IMG/VR virus record: IMGVR_UViG_3300021057_000274
Span: 1-64,000 of that record
Length of the DNA stretch: 64,000 bases
Source: a virus
Reading direction: 5' to 3' (one strand)
Shown: piece after piece, positions 39,579 to 46,540 of the stretch
Layout of the letters: every line of letters begins with the position of its first letter
Numbering within the stretch: position 1 is the first letter of the stretch
Notes under the pieces: model-generated
Seen by the model: only the letters and a program-made list of their open reading frames with translations
What the model was told of the DNA's origin: nothing
Database searches by the model: none
Made by a program: the position numbers and the translations under genes

Positions 39579-40114
39579 CGGCGCTCGACATCCTTGCGGT
39601 GCACGCGAAACATCTCGCGCTTCACCACGAAGATCTTCTCCATTTTGTCCCACGCGGCCTTAGCCTCGTCTGATTGGAGGTTCGAGGCGTAGAGCTTGAG
39701 CCCACGCCTCTTCAGGTACTTGAACATCTGCTTGTAGAGCTCGAGGCCTAAACCCTGGCGACGATAGCTCCTATCTGCTCCGTCGATCTCGTCCATCACC
39801 CTGATGAACTCGACGAACGGCTTGTCAACGTGGTAGTGCTCGAAGTCTCGAAACGCTCGCTCCTGGCGCTTGCGGGTCTCAGGATCCTCGCTGGGCGGAT
39901 GCCCTCCAGCGATGTGTCGGGTGTATTGCTCGAGGCTAGTGTAGAACTTCTTGAAGCGCTCGCTCGGGATGTAAGAGACCTGGATGTAGCCGATCACCTT
40001 CCCGTCACGCTTCGCTTCGATGCGATCCACGCGGAAGCCGCGGTTATTGTCACCCTCACGGTCTTCGCTCACGTGAAAGGTGACGTCTGAGATGGCGAGC
40101 TCGCTGAGCAGCAT
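39557..40114 (-). CDS. GNAT-family acetyltransferase
   Basis: A protein of 185 residues (ATG 40114; a GTG lies one codon upstream). The acetyl-CoA motif YRRQGLGLELYKQMFKYL carries R/Q-x-x-G-x-G. It is preceded by strands GKVIGYIQVSYI and followed by LKLYASNLQSDEAKAAW, fitting the GNAT fold. Minus strand and alone, behind the AT-rich motif shared with the fibre gene, so probably late. Substrate unknown; a phage with its own CoA genes makes the cofactor link suggestive only. Confidence 0.7.
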   Translation of the reverse strand: MLLSELAISDVTFHVSEDREGDNNRGFRVDRIEAKRDGKVIGYIQVSYIPSERFKKFYTSLEQYTRHIAGGHPPSEDPETRKRQERAFRDFEHYHVDKPFVEFIRVMDEIDGADRSYRRQGLGLELYKQMFKYLKRRGLKLYASNLQSDEAKAAWDKMEKIFVVKREMFRVHRKDVERRYLAALR

Positions 40115-40121
40115 CACCTAT

Positions 40122-40135
40122 TTAGAAAAATATCC
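40122..40135 (-). promoter_or_regulatory. Shared 14-bp upstream motif, second copy
   Basis: TTAGAAAAATATCC on the plus strand, identical to 4831-4844. It lies a few bases upstream of the GNAT start. It may be a late promoter or operator. Confidence 0.35.
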
Positions 40136-40164
40136 CGGCGCGCTCTCCAAAGTTAAGATGGAGC

Positions 40165-40743
40165 ATGCTCTCAAAAGTCTCCGTCAACTCCGTCAACCTC
40201 ATCGGGATCCACGGTCCTCTCAACGGCGGCAAGGACACCGTTGCGAACTACCTGCAAGCGAAGTTTCCAGATCGCTTCAACCGCTATGCCTTCGCCAAGC
40301 CGATCAAGCAGGCGTGCGTCATCCTCTTCGGCTTCACGCCAGAGCAGATGGAGGACCGCGTGCTCAAGGAGCAGATCGACCCGTTCTGGGGTTTCTCGCC
40401 CAGGCGCGCGATGCAGCTCCTCGGCACCGAGTACGGTCGCAACATGCTTCGCAAGGACGTCTGGATCCAGCGTGCCGCGCTTGAGGTGATGAACAACATC
40501 AAGATCAAGCGCGGCACGATCATCACCGACGTCCGCTTCGAGAACGAGGCCGAGTGGCTCAGGGAGCAACCAGGCGCCGTGCTCATCTACTTGCAGGTCC
40601 CCGACCTCACCAAGGATGACCGGTACGCTCACGAGTCAGAGCAGGGGATCAGCTTCGTCAAGGGGTTCGATCACCTGATCGTCAACGACAAGAGCCTAGG
40701 GCTCTCGAACCTCTTCAAGCAGATCGACGAGATGATCGAGTGA
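40165..40743 (+). CDS. Deoxynucleoside monophosphate kinase, T4 gp1-like
   Basis: A protein of 192 residues. P-loop GIHGPLNGGKDTVANYL, FNRYAFAKPIKQACV and the gp1 signature FSPRRAMQLLGTEYGRN, followed by DVWIQRA and GTIITDVRFENEAEWL. T4 gp1 phosphorylates dTMP, dGMP and hydroxymethyl-dCMP; the presence of a dCMP-hydroxymethylase-like enzyme at 8905 fits. A TAAGAT lies 5 bases upstream of the ATG but its -35 is poor. Confidence 0.88.
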   Translation: MLSKVSVNSVNLIGIHGPLNGGKDTVANYLQAKFPDRFNRYAFAKPIKQACVILFGFTPEQMEDRVLKEQIDPFWGFSPRRAMQLLGTEYGRNMLRKDVWIQRAALEVMNNIKIKRGTIITDVRFENEAEWLREQPGAVLIYLQVPDLTKDDRYAHESEQGISFVKGFDHLIVNDKSLGLSNLFKQIDEMIE

Positions 40744-41156
40744 ATCTCCCACGATCTGGTGACACGATCGAGCTCGACTTCAAGTCGCTACCGATCTACC
40801 TGTATTCGGTGAAGCCAGGGGAGATGCTCGAGGTGCCAGAGCGAGACGGCCGGCACTTCGCATACGTCGAGGCCGAGCAAGACTCTCTCATCCTCAGAAG
40901 CGAGCTCTTCGCCGCGCTGATGGAGGTCAACTTTTCTACGGCCGAGGCCGACTACTGGTTCGCCCCGCAAGGCTCGACGCTCGTCGAGCCGAGGATCAGG
41001 GTGGGGCAGATGTCGACCTTTCAGTGCGACGTCCTCTATCACAACGGATATAACTGCATCCGGGGCTCGTGCATCTTCGGCAACAAGGCGATCGTCAACG
41101 GAAAGATCTGTGAGCCTCACCCGCGAGAGGGCGGAAAGTACTGGGTGGTGAGGTGA
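40740..41156 (+). CDS. Hypothetical protein, 138 residues
   Basis: GTGA-coupled to the kinase. Beta-rich with two Cys near FQCDVLYHNGYNCIRG. Unrecognised. Confidence 0.6.
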   Translation: MNLPRSGDTIELDFKSLPIYLYSVKPGEMLEVPERDGRHFAYVEAEQDSLILRSELFAALMEVNFSTAEADYWFAPQGSTLVEPRIRVGQMSTFQCDVLYHNGYNCIRGSCIFGNKAIVNGKICEPHPREGGKYWVVR

Positions 41157-41335
41157 ACTTCTACCACGTCGTGATGCTAGCGGTCGTGGTCGGTATCTTC
41201 GGCCTTCTCTCAGCTATCTTCGGACATCCCCTGACCGCGGCGATCTCGGCGACCGTGTTTCTCGTCATCATGGTCGGCCTCTTTCTCGGCTTGCTCTATC
41301 AGCTAGCCAAGGAGGAGGAAGACCGGAAGCTATGA
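41153..41335 (+). CDS. Small membrane protein, 60 residues
   Basis: Two hydrophobic helices (VVMLAVVVGIFGLLSAIFG and ISATVFLVIMVGLFLGLLYQ), charged tail KEEEDRKL. GTGA-coupled. Function unknown. Confidence 0.65.
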   Translation: MNFYHVVMLAVVVGIFGLLSAIFGHPLTAAISATVFLVIMVGLFLGLLYQLAKEEEDRKL

Positions 41336-41463
41336 TCAACAAGCTCTACTGGATTCTCAGGCGGGTCCTTTGCTGGCACGACTTTCGCACCTTTCACTCT
41401 CGATATCACTCTCCGAAGACTCTCTGCGTCAAGGGGTGCGGGAAGTACCGCTCTAGTAAATAG
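41332..41463 (+). CDS. Small Cys/His protein, 43 residues
   Basis: ATG 41332 overlaps the previous TGA. LCWHDFRTFH and LCVKGCGKYR give a C-x-H...C-x3-C pattern, a likely zinc knuckle. Unrecognised. Confidence 0.5.
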   Translation: MINKLYWILRRVLCWHDFRTFHSRYHSPKTLCVKGCGKYRSSK

Positions 41464-41499
41464 GCCACACTAGCGGCATCATATCACTCGGAGAACCAC

Positions 41500-41682
41500 A
41501 TGAAACTCATCCTAGCTCTCGTCGTTGCGCTCTTCACTCTCTCCGCGGTCGCCAAGGACCCGGCCAAGCCTGAGCAAAAGACACACGCTCAGAAGGTAGC
41601 CGAGAAGAAGGAGAAGAGGGCAGCCAAGGTCGACGCTCGCAGGGAGATGGCGGCCAAGCGCTCGGGCGCATCCAAGAAGTAA
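41500..41682 (+). CDS. Secreted Lys/Ala-rich protein, 60 residues
   Basis: Signal peptide MKLILALVVALFTLSAVA, then about 42 residues of almost pure Lys, Ala, Glu and Arg helix. CGGAG before the ATG. A strong terminator follows. Could bind periplasmic polyanions or membranes; this is a guess. Confidence 0.65.
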   Translation: MKLILALVVALFTLSAVAKDPAKPEQKTHAQKVAEKKEKRAAKVDARREMAAKRSGASKK

Positions 41683-41699
41683 GATCACCACGTCTCACA

Positions 41700-41730
41700 A
41701 GAGGGAGACTCAACGAGTCTCCCTCTTTTT
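41700..41730 (+). terminator. Strong intrinsic terminator
   Basis: A 12-bp perfect stem, AGAGGGAGACTC (41700-41711) with GAGTCTCCCTCT (41715-41726), 3-base loop, then a run of T. Confidence 0.9.
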
Positions 41731-41734
41731 CTGG

Positions 41735-41763
41735 TTTACTTCGCCTCTCAAGAGTGATACAAT
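41735..41763 (+). promoter_or_regulatory. Promoter with ribosome-site leader
   Basis: -35 TTTACT (41735-41740), 17-bp spacer, -10 TACAAT (41758-41763). It begins five bases after the terminator. GGAGG precedes the TTG at 41794. Confidence 0.75.
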
Positions 41764-41793
41764 TCTCTATATTCCACAACTTCGGAGGCGAAG

Positions 41794-42000
41794 TTGAACT
41801 CAAACCTCGGCAAGTGCGCTGAAGTCATCAAGCTCTCAGACTTCAAGCCGCTGCGTGCGGCGCCGGCGATACAATCGGTGATCGAGTACTACTGCACAAA
41901 GTGCCAAGGTGACATGTTCACGCTGAAGTCCGACGGTCAAGTGGTCTGCGCGCACTGCCGGACCCGCATGACCAACCTCCGCATTCTCTTCTGCAGCTGA
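41794..42000 (+). CDS. Zinc-ribbon protein, 68 residues
   Basis: TTG start with a strong GGAGGCGAAG site. C-terminal YYCTKCQGDMF and VVCAHCRTRM form a classic C-x2-C...C-x2-C zinc ribbon. First gene of the RNA ligase run, with the ligase starting at the base after its stop. Confidence 0.65.
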   Translation: MNSNLGKCAEVIKLSDFKPLRAAPAIQSVIEYYCTKCQGDMFTLKSDGQVVCAHCRTRMTNLRILFCS

Positions 42001-43194
42001 ATGTACGTCGGACTCCATCGAGGCCTCATGTTCCCCAACCTCAGCAACGACATCTTGATGCGCCAAGCGGTCGCGGACAAGACCGAGATCCGCTTCATGG
42101 AGCAGTCGAACGGCACCGTCGTGTGCTCGTACGTCGTCGCGGCGGAGGGGACGTTCGACTGCCCGTTCTCGCGCGAGGCGCGCGGCGTCGTCTTCAAGGA
42201 CGGTCGCATCATCTCGCGTCCGCTCCACAAGTTCTTCAACCTCAACGAGCGCCCGGAGTCGCGCGTCGACGCGCTACCGTGGGACGAGATGACTCGCGTG
42301 ATGGTGAAGCGTGACGGCTCGATGATCCACACGGTCGACATGTTTGACATGTCGCGCAACCGCCTCTACAAGCTTAAGTCGAAGAAGTCGTTCGAGTCGG
42401 ACGTCGTCAAGGCGACGTACAAGTGGCTCGACTCAGACCCAGACATCCGGCATCGCTACGACTCGCTCTGCGAGCACGTCGTGTCGCTCGGCATGACGGC
42501 GATCTTCGAGTGGACGTCGCCGACGTCGCGCATCGTTCTGGCTTACCAGGAGCCGTCGCTCGACCTGCTGCACGTTCGCGACAACGTGACCGGTCGCTAC
42601 ATGACGTACGAAGAGCTCTACGATCTGCACCGCACCTTCGAGGTGCCGCTGGTGCAAGAGGACGTCGAGGCCCGCGCGATCTTGTTCGGCGACGAGGCGG
42701 ATCACGTCGTCGACGCCGAGGTGATCGACTTGCTGGCGTCGAAGACCGGCGTCGAGGGCTGGGTGATCCAGTTCAAGAGCGGCGAGATGGTCAAGCTCAA
42801 GACCAAGGACTACATCGAGCGCCACAAGTACATGACGTTCCTGCGTGTGCGCGACATCGCGGAGGCGGTGGTCGGTGAGCAGCTCGATGACCTCAAGGGC
42901 AAGTTGGTGGGCGAGGGCGTCGACATCTCGGAGATCCTCAAGATCGAGGCCGAGGTGGTGGCGCGCATCGACAAGATCATCGAGGATGTCGAGAAGACGT
43001 ACGAGGCGAGCAAGGCCCTCGACAAGAAGTCGTTCGCGATCAAGCACAAGGACGGCTACCCGTACTTCGGCCTCCTGATGAAGCGCTACTCGGGCCAGGA
43101 GCCGGACTACAAGGGCTACTTCTTGAAGCACCACCTCGACGAGTACCCGCTCGAGCAGCTCAACCTGGTCCAGACGAACGCGGAGGCCGAGTGA
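42001..43194 (+). CDS. RNA ligase, T4 Rnl1-like
   Basis: A protein of 397 residues. Nucleotidyltransferase motifs of the Rnl1 family: MVKRDGSMIHT (motif I, Lys103 adenylated), REARGVVFKDGRIISRP before it, AIFEWTSPTSRIVLAY (motif IIIa), GVEGWVIQFKSG (motif IV) and VKLKTKDYIERHKYM (motif V). T4 Rnl1 reseals tRNA cut by the host nuclease PrrC. A kinase-like gene lies at 26849; no phosphatase partner is seen in the window. Confidence 0.92.
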   Translation: MYVGLHRGLMFPNLSNDILMRQAVADKTEIRFMEQSNGTVVCSYVVAAEGTFDCPFSREARGVVFKDGRIISRPLHKFFNLNERPESRVDALPWDEMTRVMVKRDGSMIHTVDMFDMSRNRLYKLKSKKSFESDVVKATYKWLDSDPDIRHRYDSLCEHVVSLGMTAIFEWTSPTSRIVLAYQEPSLDLLHVRDNVTGRYMTYEELYDLHRTFEVPLVQEDVEARAILFGDEADHVVDAEVIDLLASKTGVEGWVIQFKSGEMVKLKTKDYIERHKYMTFLRVRDIAEAVVGEQLDDLKGKLVGEGVDISEILKIEAEVVARIDKIIEDVEKTYEASKALDKKSFAIKHKDGYPYFGLLMKRYSGQEPDYKGYFLKHHLDEYPLEQLNLVQTNAEAE

Positions 43195-43979
43195 TTCACT
43201 TCCTCTTTCCTTGCGACCCGCTCGGCAGGAAGAAACCCGACGAGCTCGTCGCGGATCAGCATGCGCTCGCCCTCAGCATGGGCTTCTCAGCGTCGCTCTT
43301 CGACCTCGACGAGCTTCAGCGCTCGTACACCTTCAAGGGAATCGGCAAGATCCCCGAGGAGGCGACCGTCGTCTATCGGGGATGGATGCTTACGGTGCCG
43401 CAGTACGGACAGCTCGTTGACGCGATCCTCTCACGCGGCGCCACACCGCTCACTCAGGTCGACGAGTACGCCCGCACTCACTGGATCTACGGGTGGTACC
43501 ACAACCCGGTGATCCAGCAGTACACCACCGAGTCGCGGTTTTACAACCTCAACGATGACCACGCCGCCGAGTTCGCCAAGCTCGGCTGGGGCGAGATCTT
43601 CATCAAGGACTACGTCAAGTCCCTCAAGACGGCTCCAGGCTCGATCGCCGACTCTCCAGAGAAGGTGACGGAGATCATCAGGGCGATGCGCCAGTACCGC
43701 GAGCTCGAGGGAGGAATTACCTTTCGACGCGCCGAAGAGTATGTTGCTGGTAGCGAGCGTCGCTACTTCATCTTGAACGGGACGCTGTTTTCGCTCGGTG
43801 ACGTGCCTGTGCCGATGTTTGTCTACGACATCATTCCCGAGGTCCGCAGCAAGTTCTTCTCGCTCGACGTCGCTCAGCGCGTCGACGGCGGCTGGCGCCT
43901 CATCGAGCTCGGCGACGGACAGGTTTCGGACATCGTCAACGGGTGGACCGCCGACATCTTCATGAGGATCTGGGCATGA
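43191..43979 (+). CDS. ATP-grasp protein, R2K clade
   Basis: A protein of 262 residues, GTGA-coupled to RNA ligase. EIFIKDYVKSLKTA carries the strand-Lys that replaces the usual ATP-grasp residue. The pattern TVVYRGWMLTVPQYGQLVD early on, EGGITFRRAEEYV and SLDVAQRVDGGWRLIELGDGQVS late (D...E/D metal ligands) fits the phage R2K family. These ligases join a carboxylate to an amine. Their substrate in phages is unknown; linkage to RNA ligase genes suggests RNA or protein modification. Confidence 0.75.
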   Translation: MIHFLFPCDPLGRKKPDELVADQHALALSMGFSASLFDLDELQRSYTFKGIGKIPEEATVVYRGWMLTVPQYGQLVDAILSRGATPLTQVDEYARTHWIYGWYHNPVIQQYTTESRFYNLNDDHAAEFAKLGWGEIFIKDYVKSLKTAPGSIADSPEKVTEIIRAMRQYRELEGGITFRRAEEYVAGSERRYFILNGTLFSLGDVPVPMFVYDIIPEVRSKFFSLDVAQRVDGGWRLIELGDGQVSDIVNGWTADIFMRIWA

Positions 43980-44752
43980 GCTCGAAGCTGATGGCTCAGG
44001 TGAGAGGATTCATCAAGCGTCCGGTGACGCACGACCAGCTCACCGGCTACGACGAGTTCAACCAGTTCATGATCGGCGTTCTCAGCGAGGACGGAGAGTT
44101 GGTGGCATGGCGCATGGGCGCCAATCTGGTCGGACAAAAGTGTCCGCTCTGCGGCCAGCGGTGGGTCAACTCGTCGGAGTCTCTCGACGACCAGGTCTAT
44201 GATCGCGAGACCCGACAGCACGTGCACCGGGGATGCATGGGACGACTTCGCAACTTCACGGAGCGAGAGCGCGTCATCGATTGGCTGTCCCTCGCGTGGA
44301 TGTTCTTCGAGGTGCCAAGCCGCGGTGACAGATCCTCCGAGGGCTACGTCGATTACGACCTGAGAGAGGTTCCGAATCGGTACTGGCCACCGCACGCTCG
44401 CTATGACGACGTGCGGGTGTCCTGGTTTGAGATCATCCCGATCACCGAGCCGATGAGTCCTCGCCTCAACTCTCGCGGCGAGCAGATCAAGCTTGAGATC
44501 CGGCGGCGCAAGCGAGTCTGGGAGCTCTGCTTCATCGGCCTCGAGAAGGAACAGGTGAAGAAGCTCTCCTCCGCGTTCAAGGATGTCCCTGACACCCAGC
44601 AAGAGGGAGCCTTCTACTACGTGATCCACGCTTGGACCCAAGCACAAGCCATCAGCTACCTGCGCACCTACCGAGAGGTCGTCTTCGGAGCAATCCCTCC
44701 GCGAGGCGCACAAGTTACTCTCGAGCGCATGAGGGAGAAGCACCTCGGATGA
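43976..44752 (+). CDS. Hypothetical protein with zinc-knuckle segment, 258 residues
   Basis: ATGA-coupled to the ATP-grasp gene. CPLCGQRW, then HRGC about 35 residues on, could bind zinc. The C-terminal half has helical segments (KEQVKKLSSAFKDVP). Unrecognised; position suggests a partner of the ATP-grasp enzyme. Confidence 0.6.
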   Translation: MSSKLMAQVRGFIKRPVTHDQLTGYDEFNQFMIGVLSEDGELVAWRMGANLVGQKCPLCGQRWVNSSESLDDQVYDRETRQHVHRGCMGRLRNFTERERVIDWLSLAWMFFEVPSRGDRSSEGYVDYDLREVPNRYWPPHARYDDVRVSWFEIIPITEPMSPRLNSRGEQIKLEIRRRKRVWELCFIGLEKEQVKKLSSAFKDVPDTQQEGAFYYVIHAWTQAQAISYLRTYREVVFGAIPPRGAQVTLERMREKHLG

Positions 44753-45396
44753 GCAAGATCTGCCCGGTCATCCACTTTCACGACGATCGTCACGCCCTCC
44801 AGGAGGCCGCCAAGATCGCGGCCGCTGGCTGCTACGGCACGTTTCTAATCTCCCACGCGAACCAGGACATCAAGCTTCTCAAGGCTGCCGTCAAGGTCAA
44901 GCGCGCTCACCCGAAGTTGAAGGTCGGCGTCAACCTGCTCTCGGTGCCAGAGAACATCGCCTACGTTCAGATGCTCAGCCACGAGCTCGACATGCTCTGG
45001 TTCGACCAGCAGCTCTCGTCGGCGGGACCGACCGCGGAGCAGCAAGAGCTCGCCAACTCGCGAGAGTACTTCGGTGGCTTCGTCTTCGCCGCGACCGCCT
45101 TCAAGTATCAAGCCCCAGAGAGCGATCCCGAGAAGGCGGCCGAGAACGCGGTCAAGCTCGGCTTCATCCCGACCACTAGCGGTCCGGGGACAGGAAAGCC
45201 GCCCACCTTCGAGAAGATCGCTCGGATGAGCTCGGCCGCCGGCGGGAGGCTCGCCGTCGCGAGCGGGATGACCGCCGAGAACGTCGGGACGTTCAAGCCG
45301 CTCCTCGAGTTCATCCTTGTCGCATCGAGCCTCTACCAACGACCTGACGTGATCGAGGAGAGCTTGCTCCAGGCCTTCGTTCAGGCGGCGACGTGA
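44749..45396 (+). CDS. TIM-barrel protein, BtpA/TrpF-like
   Basis: A protein of 215 residues, ATGA-coupled. Eight beta-alpha units can be traced, from CPVIHFHDD and GCYGTFLISHANQDI to GGRLAVASGMTAENVGTFKPL. The last, SGMTAENV, is the phosphate-binding pattern of TrpF-like and BtpA-like barrels. A sugar-phosphate or nucleotide ligand is likely. The precise reaction is unknown. Confidence 0.6.
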   Translation: MSKICPVIHFHDDRHALQEAAKIAAAGCYGTFLISHANQDIKLLKAAVKVKRAHPKLKVGVNLLSVPENIAYVQMLSHELDMLWFDQQLSSAGPTAEQQELANSREYFGGFVFAATAFKYQAPESDPEKAAENAVKLGFIPTTSGPGTGKPPTFEKIARMSSAAGGRLAVASGMTAENVGTFKPLLEFILVASSLYQRPDVIEESLLQAFVQAAT

Positions 45397-45587
45397 GAGC
45401 GCTCAAGGACGTCACGAAGGTGCGCTGGCAGGTGATCGACGGCTCGATCTACACCGAGGAGAAGTTTCACGTCTTGCTCGAGCACCGTAAGGACATCGAA
45501 GCGTACGGGGCCGTTGCCTTTAACGTCGGCTACAAGGTCGGCCGCAGGATCGTCGAGCTTCACAACGCGACGCTGGAGGGAGCGTGA
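45393..45587 (+). CDS. Hypothetical protein, 64 residues
   Basis: GTGA-coupled to the barrel gene. KVRWQVIDGSIYTEEKFHVL then helical. Unrecognised. Confidence 0.6.
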   Translation: MRALKDVTKVRWQVIDGSIYTEEKFHVLLEHRKDIEAYGAVAFNVGYKVGRRIVELHNATLEGA

Positions 45588-45895
45588 GATTAATCAAGAG
45601 CGAGTTTCAAGCTTGGCTCGAGAACAAGGCGAAGCGCAATCCCTACGAGCTGTTCGCGAAGGCGAACAATTGCGCGATGTGTCCCATCGCGGTTTATCTC
45701 ACGAGAAAGTTTCGCGTACAGCGAGTGAGAGTAGGAGGTAGTGGGGTAAACTGGGGCTTCGGATCTCGTCCTTACAAGACGACGATGGCGTTACCGCCGT
45801 GGGCGCGCGAGTTCATCAGGACCATCGATAAAAAGATGGGAAGCGAGATGATCACCGTGAAACATGCCCTCGAGATCGCCAGATTAATGCAATAA
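45584..45895 (+). CDS. Hypothetical protein, 103 residues
   Basis: GTGA-coupled. NNCAMCPIAVYLTRKF has a C-x2-C helix that recalls the C-G-T-x-A-C block of the 20098 and 57414 family, so a distant member is possible. Basic. Unrecognised. Confidence 0.55.
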   Translation: MRLIKSEFQAWLENKAKRNPYELFAKANNCAMCPIAVYLTRKFRVQRVRVGGSGVNWGFGSRPYKTTMALPPWAREFIRTIDKKMGSEMITVKHALEIARLMQ

Positions 45896-45908
45896 GCTCT
45901 CACTTTCG

Positions 45909-45937
45909 TGTTCTTTGCTCGAGTTTTGTGATAAAAT
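45909..45937 (+). promoter_or_regulatory. Promoter, leaderless class
   Basis: -35 TGTTCT (45909-45914), 17-bp spacer, -10 TAAAAT (45932-45937) in TTTTGTGATAAAAT. ATG 45945 follows after 7 bases. Confidence 0.6.
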
Positions 45938-45944
45938 TACCTTC

Positions 45945-46226
45945 ATGATTCCGGAAAATGCGAAGCTCATCGAGTTCGAAGACGTCGAGCAAGATGAGGG
46001 GCGATTCGTCAAGCAAGCTTCCAACGGCGATCTGATGACGATCGAGGAGTTCGTTGAGGCCTGCCAAGCAGGCGGTTTCATCGATTATGACGGAATGGGC
46101 GACTGGGCAACAGCTACACATGTCGTCTACAGCGACATCACAAACTGGATCAAACCCTCCAAGATTCTCTCTGGAGAGCAATTTGCCCCCGAGTGGGCGA
46201 CCCACGTCCTCTGGTACAACCGGTGA
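45945..46226 (+). CDS. Hypothetical protein, 93 residues
   Basis: Predicted leaderless. Acidic (KLIEFEDVEQDEGRF) with a helix-turn and aromatic C-terminus (PEWATHVLWYNR). Unrecognised. A GTG (46223) overlaps its stop, see the next entry. Confidence 0.6.
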   Translation: MIPENAKLIEFEDVEQDEGRFVKQASNGDLMTIEEFVEACQAGGFIDYDGMGDWATATHVVYSDITNWIKPSKILSGEQFAPEWATHVLWYNR

Positions 46227-46284
46227 AGCCCTCCTTCCTCGTTACGATGCTCATGCTCCTCTGCGGCTGCCGTCGCTCGGAATC

Positions 46285-46488
46285 ATGGCGGTGTGCACCG
46301 CTCTCTACCTGGCTCCGTTCCGCGGTGATGACGCCCTTTACATCGCGTTTGGACTCATGGGCGCGGCTTACCTGAGCTTCGCGGTGTTCTTCTACAAGTT
46401 CGGCTTCAGCGACGGAGAGCGCTCGGCTACACCGCCCTCTCCCCGCAAGCGCCGCCCCGAATTGAGATTGATCTCTTCCTATAAATAG
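46285..46488 (+). CDS. Small membrane protein, probably truncated by a frame break
   Basis: ATG 46285 gives 67 residues with two helices (MAVCTALYLAPF and AFGLMGAAYLSFAVFFYKFG) and a basic tail. The expected coupled start is GTG 46223 in another frame (MKPSF...). One extra C near 46236 would join MKPSF to PRYDAHAPLRLPSLGI and this frame into one 88-residue protein. Confidence 0.5.
   Translation: MAVCTALYLAPFRGDDALYIAFGLMGAAYLSFAVFFYKFGFSDGERSATPPSPRKRRPELRLISSYK
46480..46487 (+). promoter_or_regulatory. T4-late-like promoter element
   Basis: TATAAATA, identical to the T4 late consensus, overlapping the stop of the previous gene and 54 bases before the PARP start. Alternatively the sequence is chance at an AT-rich stop. 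Confidence 0.4.
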
Positions 46489-46540
46489 ATTGTGCACCTA
46501 GAACTTAGGGCATCCATCATAATCGCGATAAGAGGAAATC

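Noticed and set aside
40131-40159. Leaderless promoter before the gp1-like kinase
   Set aside because: TAAGAT lies 5 bases before the ATG, but the -35 position (TATCCC) does not fit, and GGAG next to the ATG is too close to judge.
46223-46375. Lipoprotein starting MKPSF with an LLCGC box
   Set aside because: After the short hydrophobic start the frame becomes Arg/Ser/Trp-rich and ends in the middle of a clear membrane protein in the other frame. A frame break explains it better.
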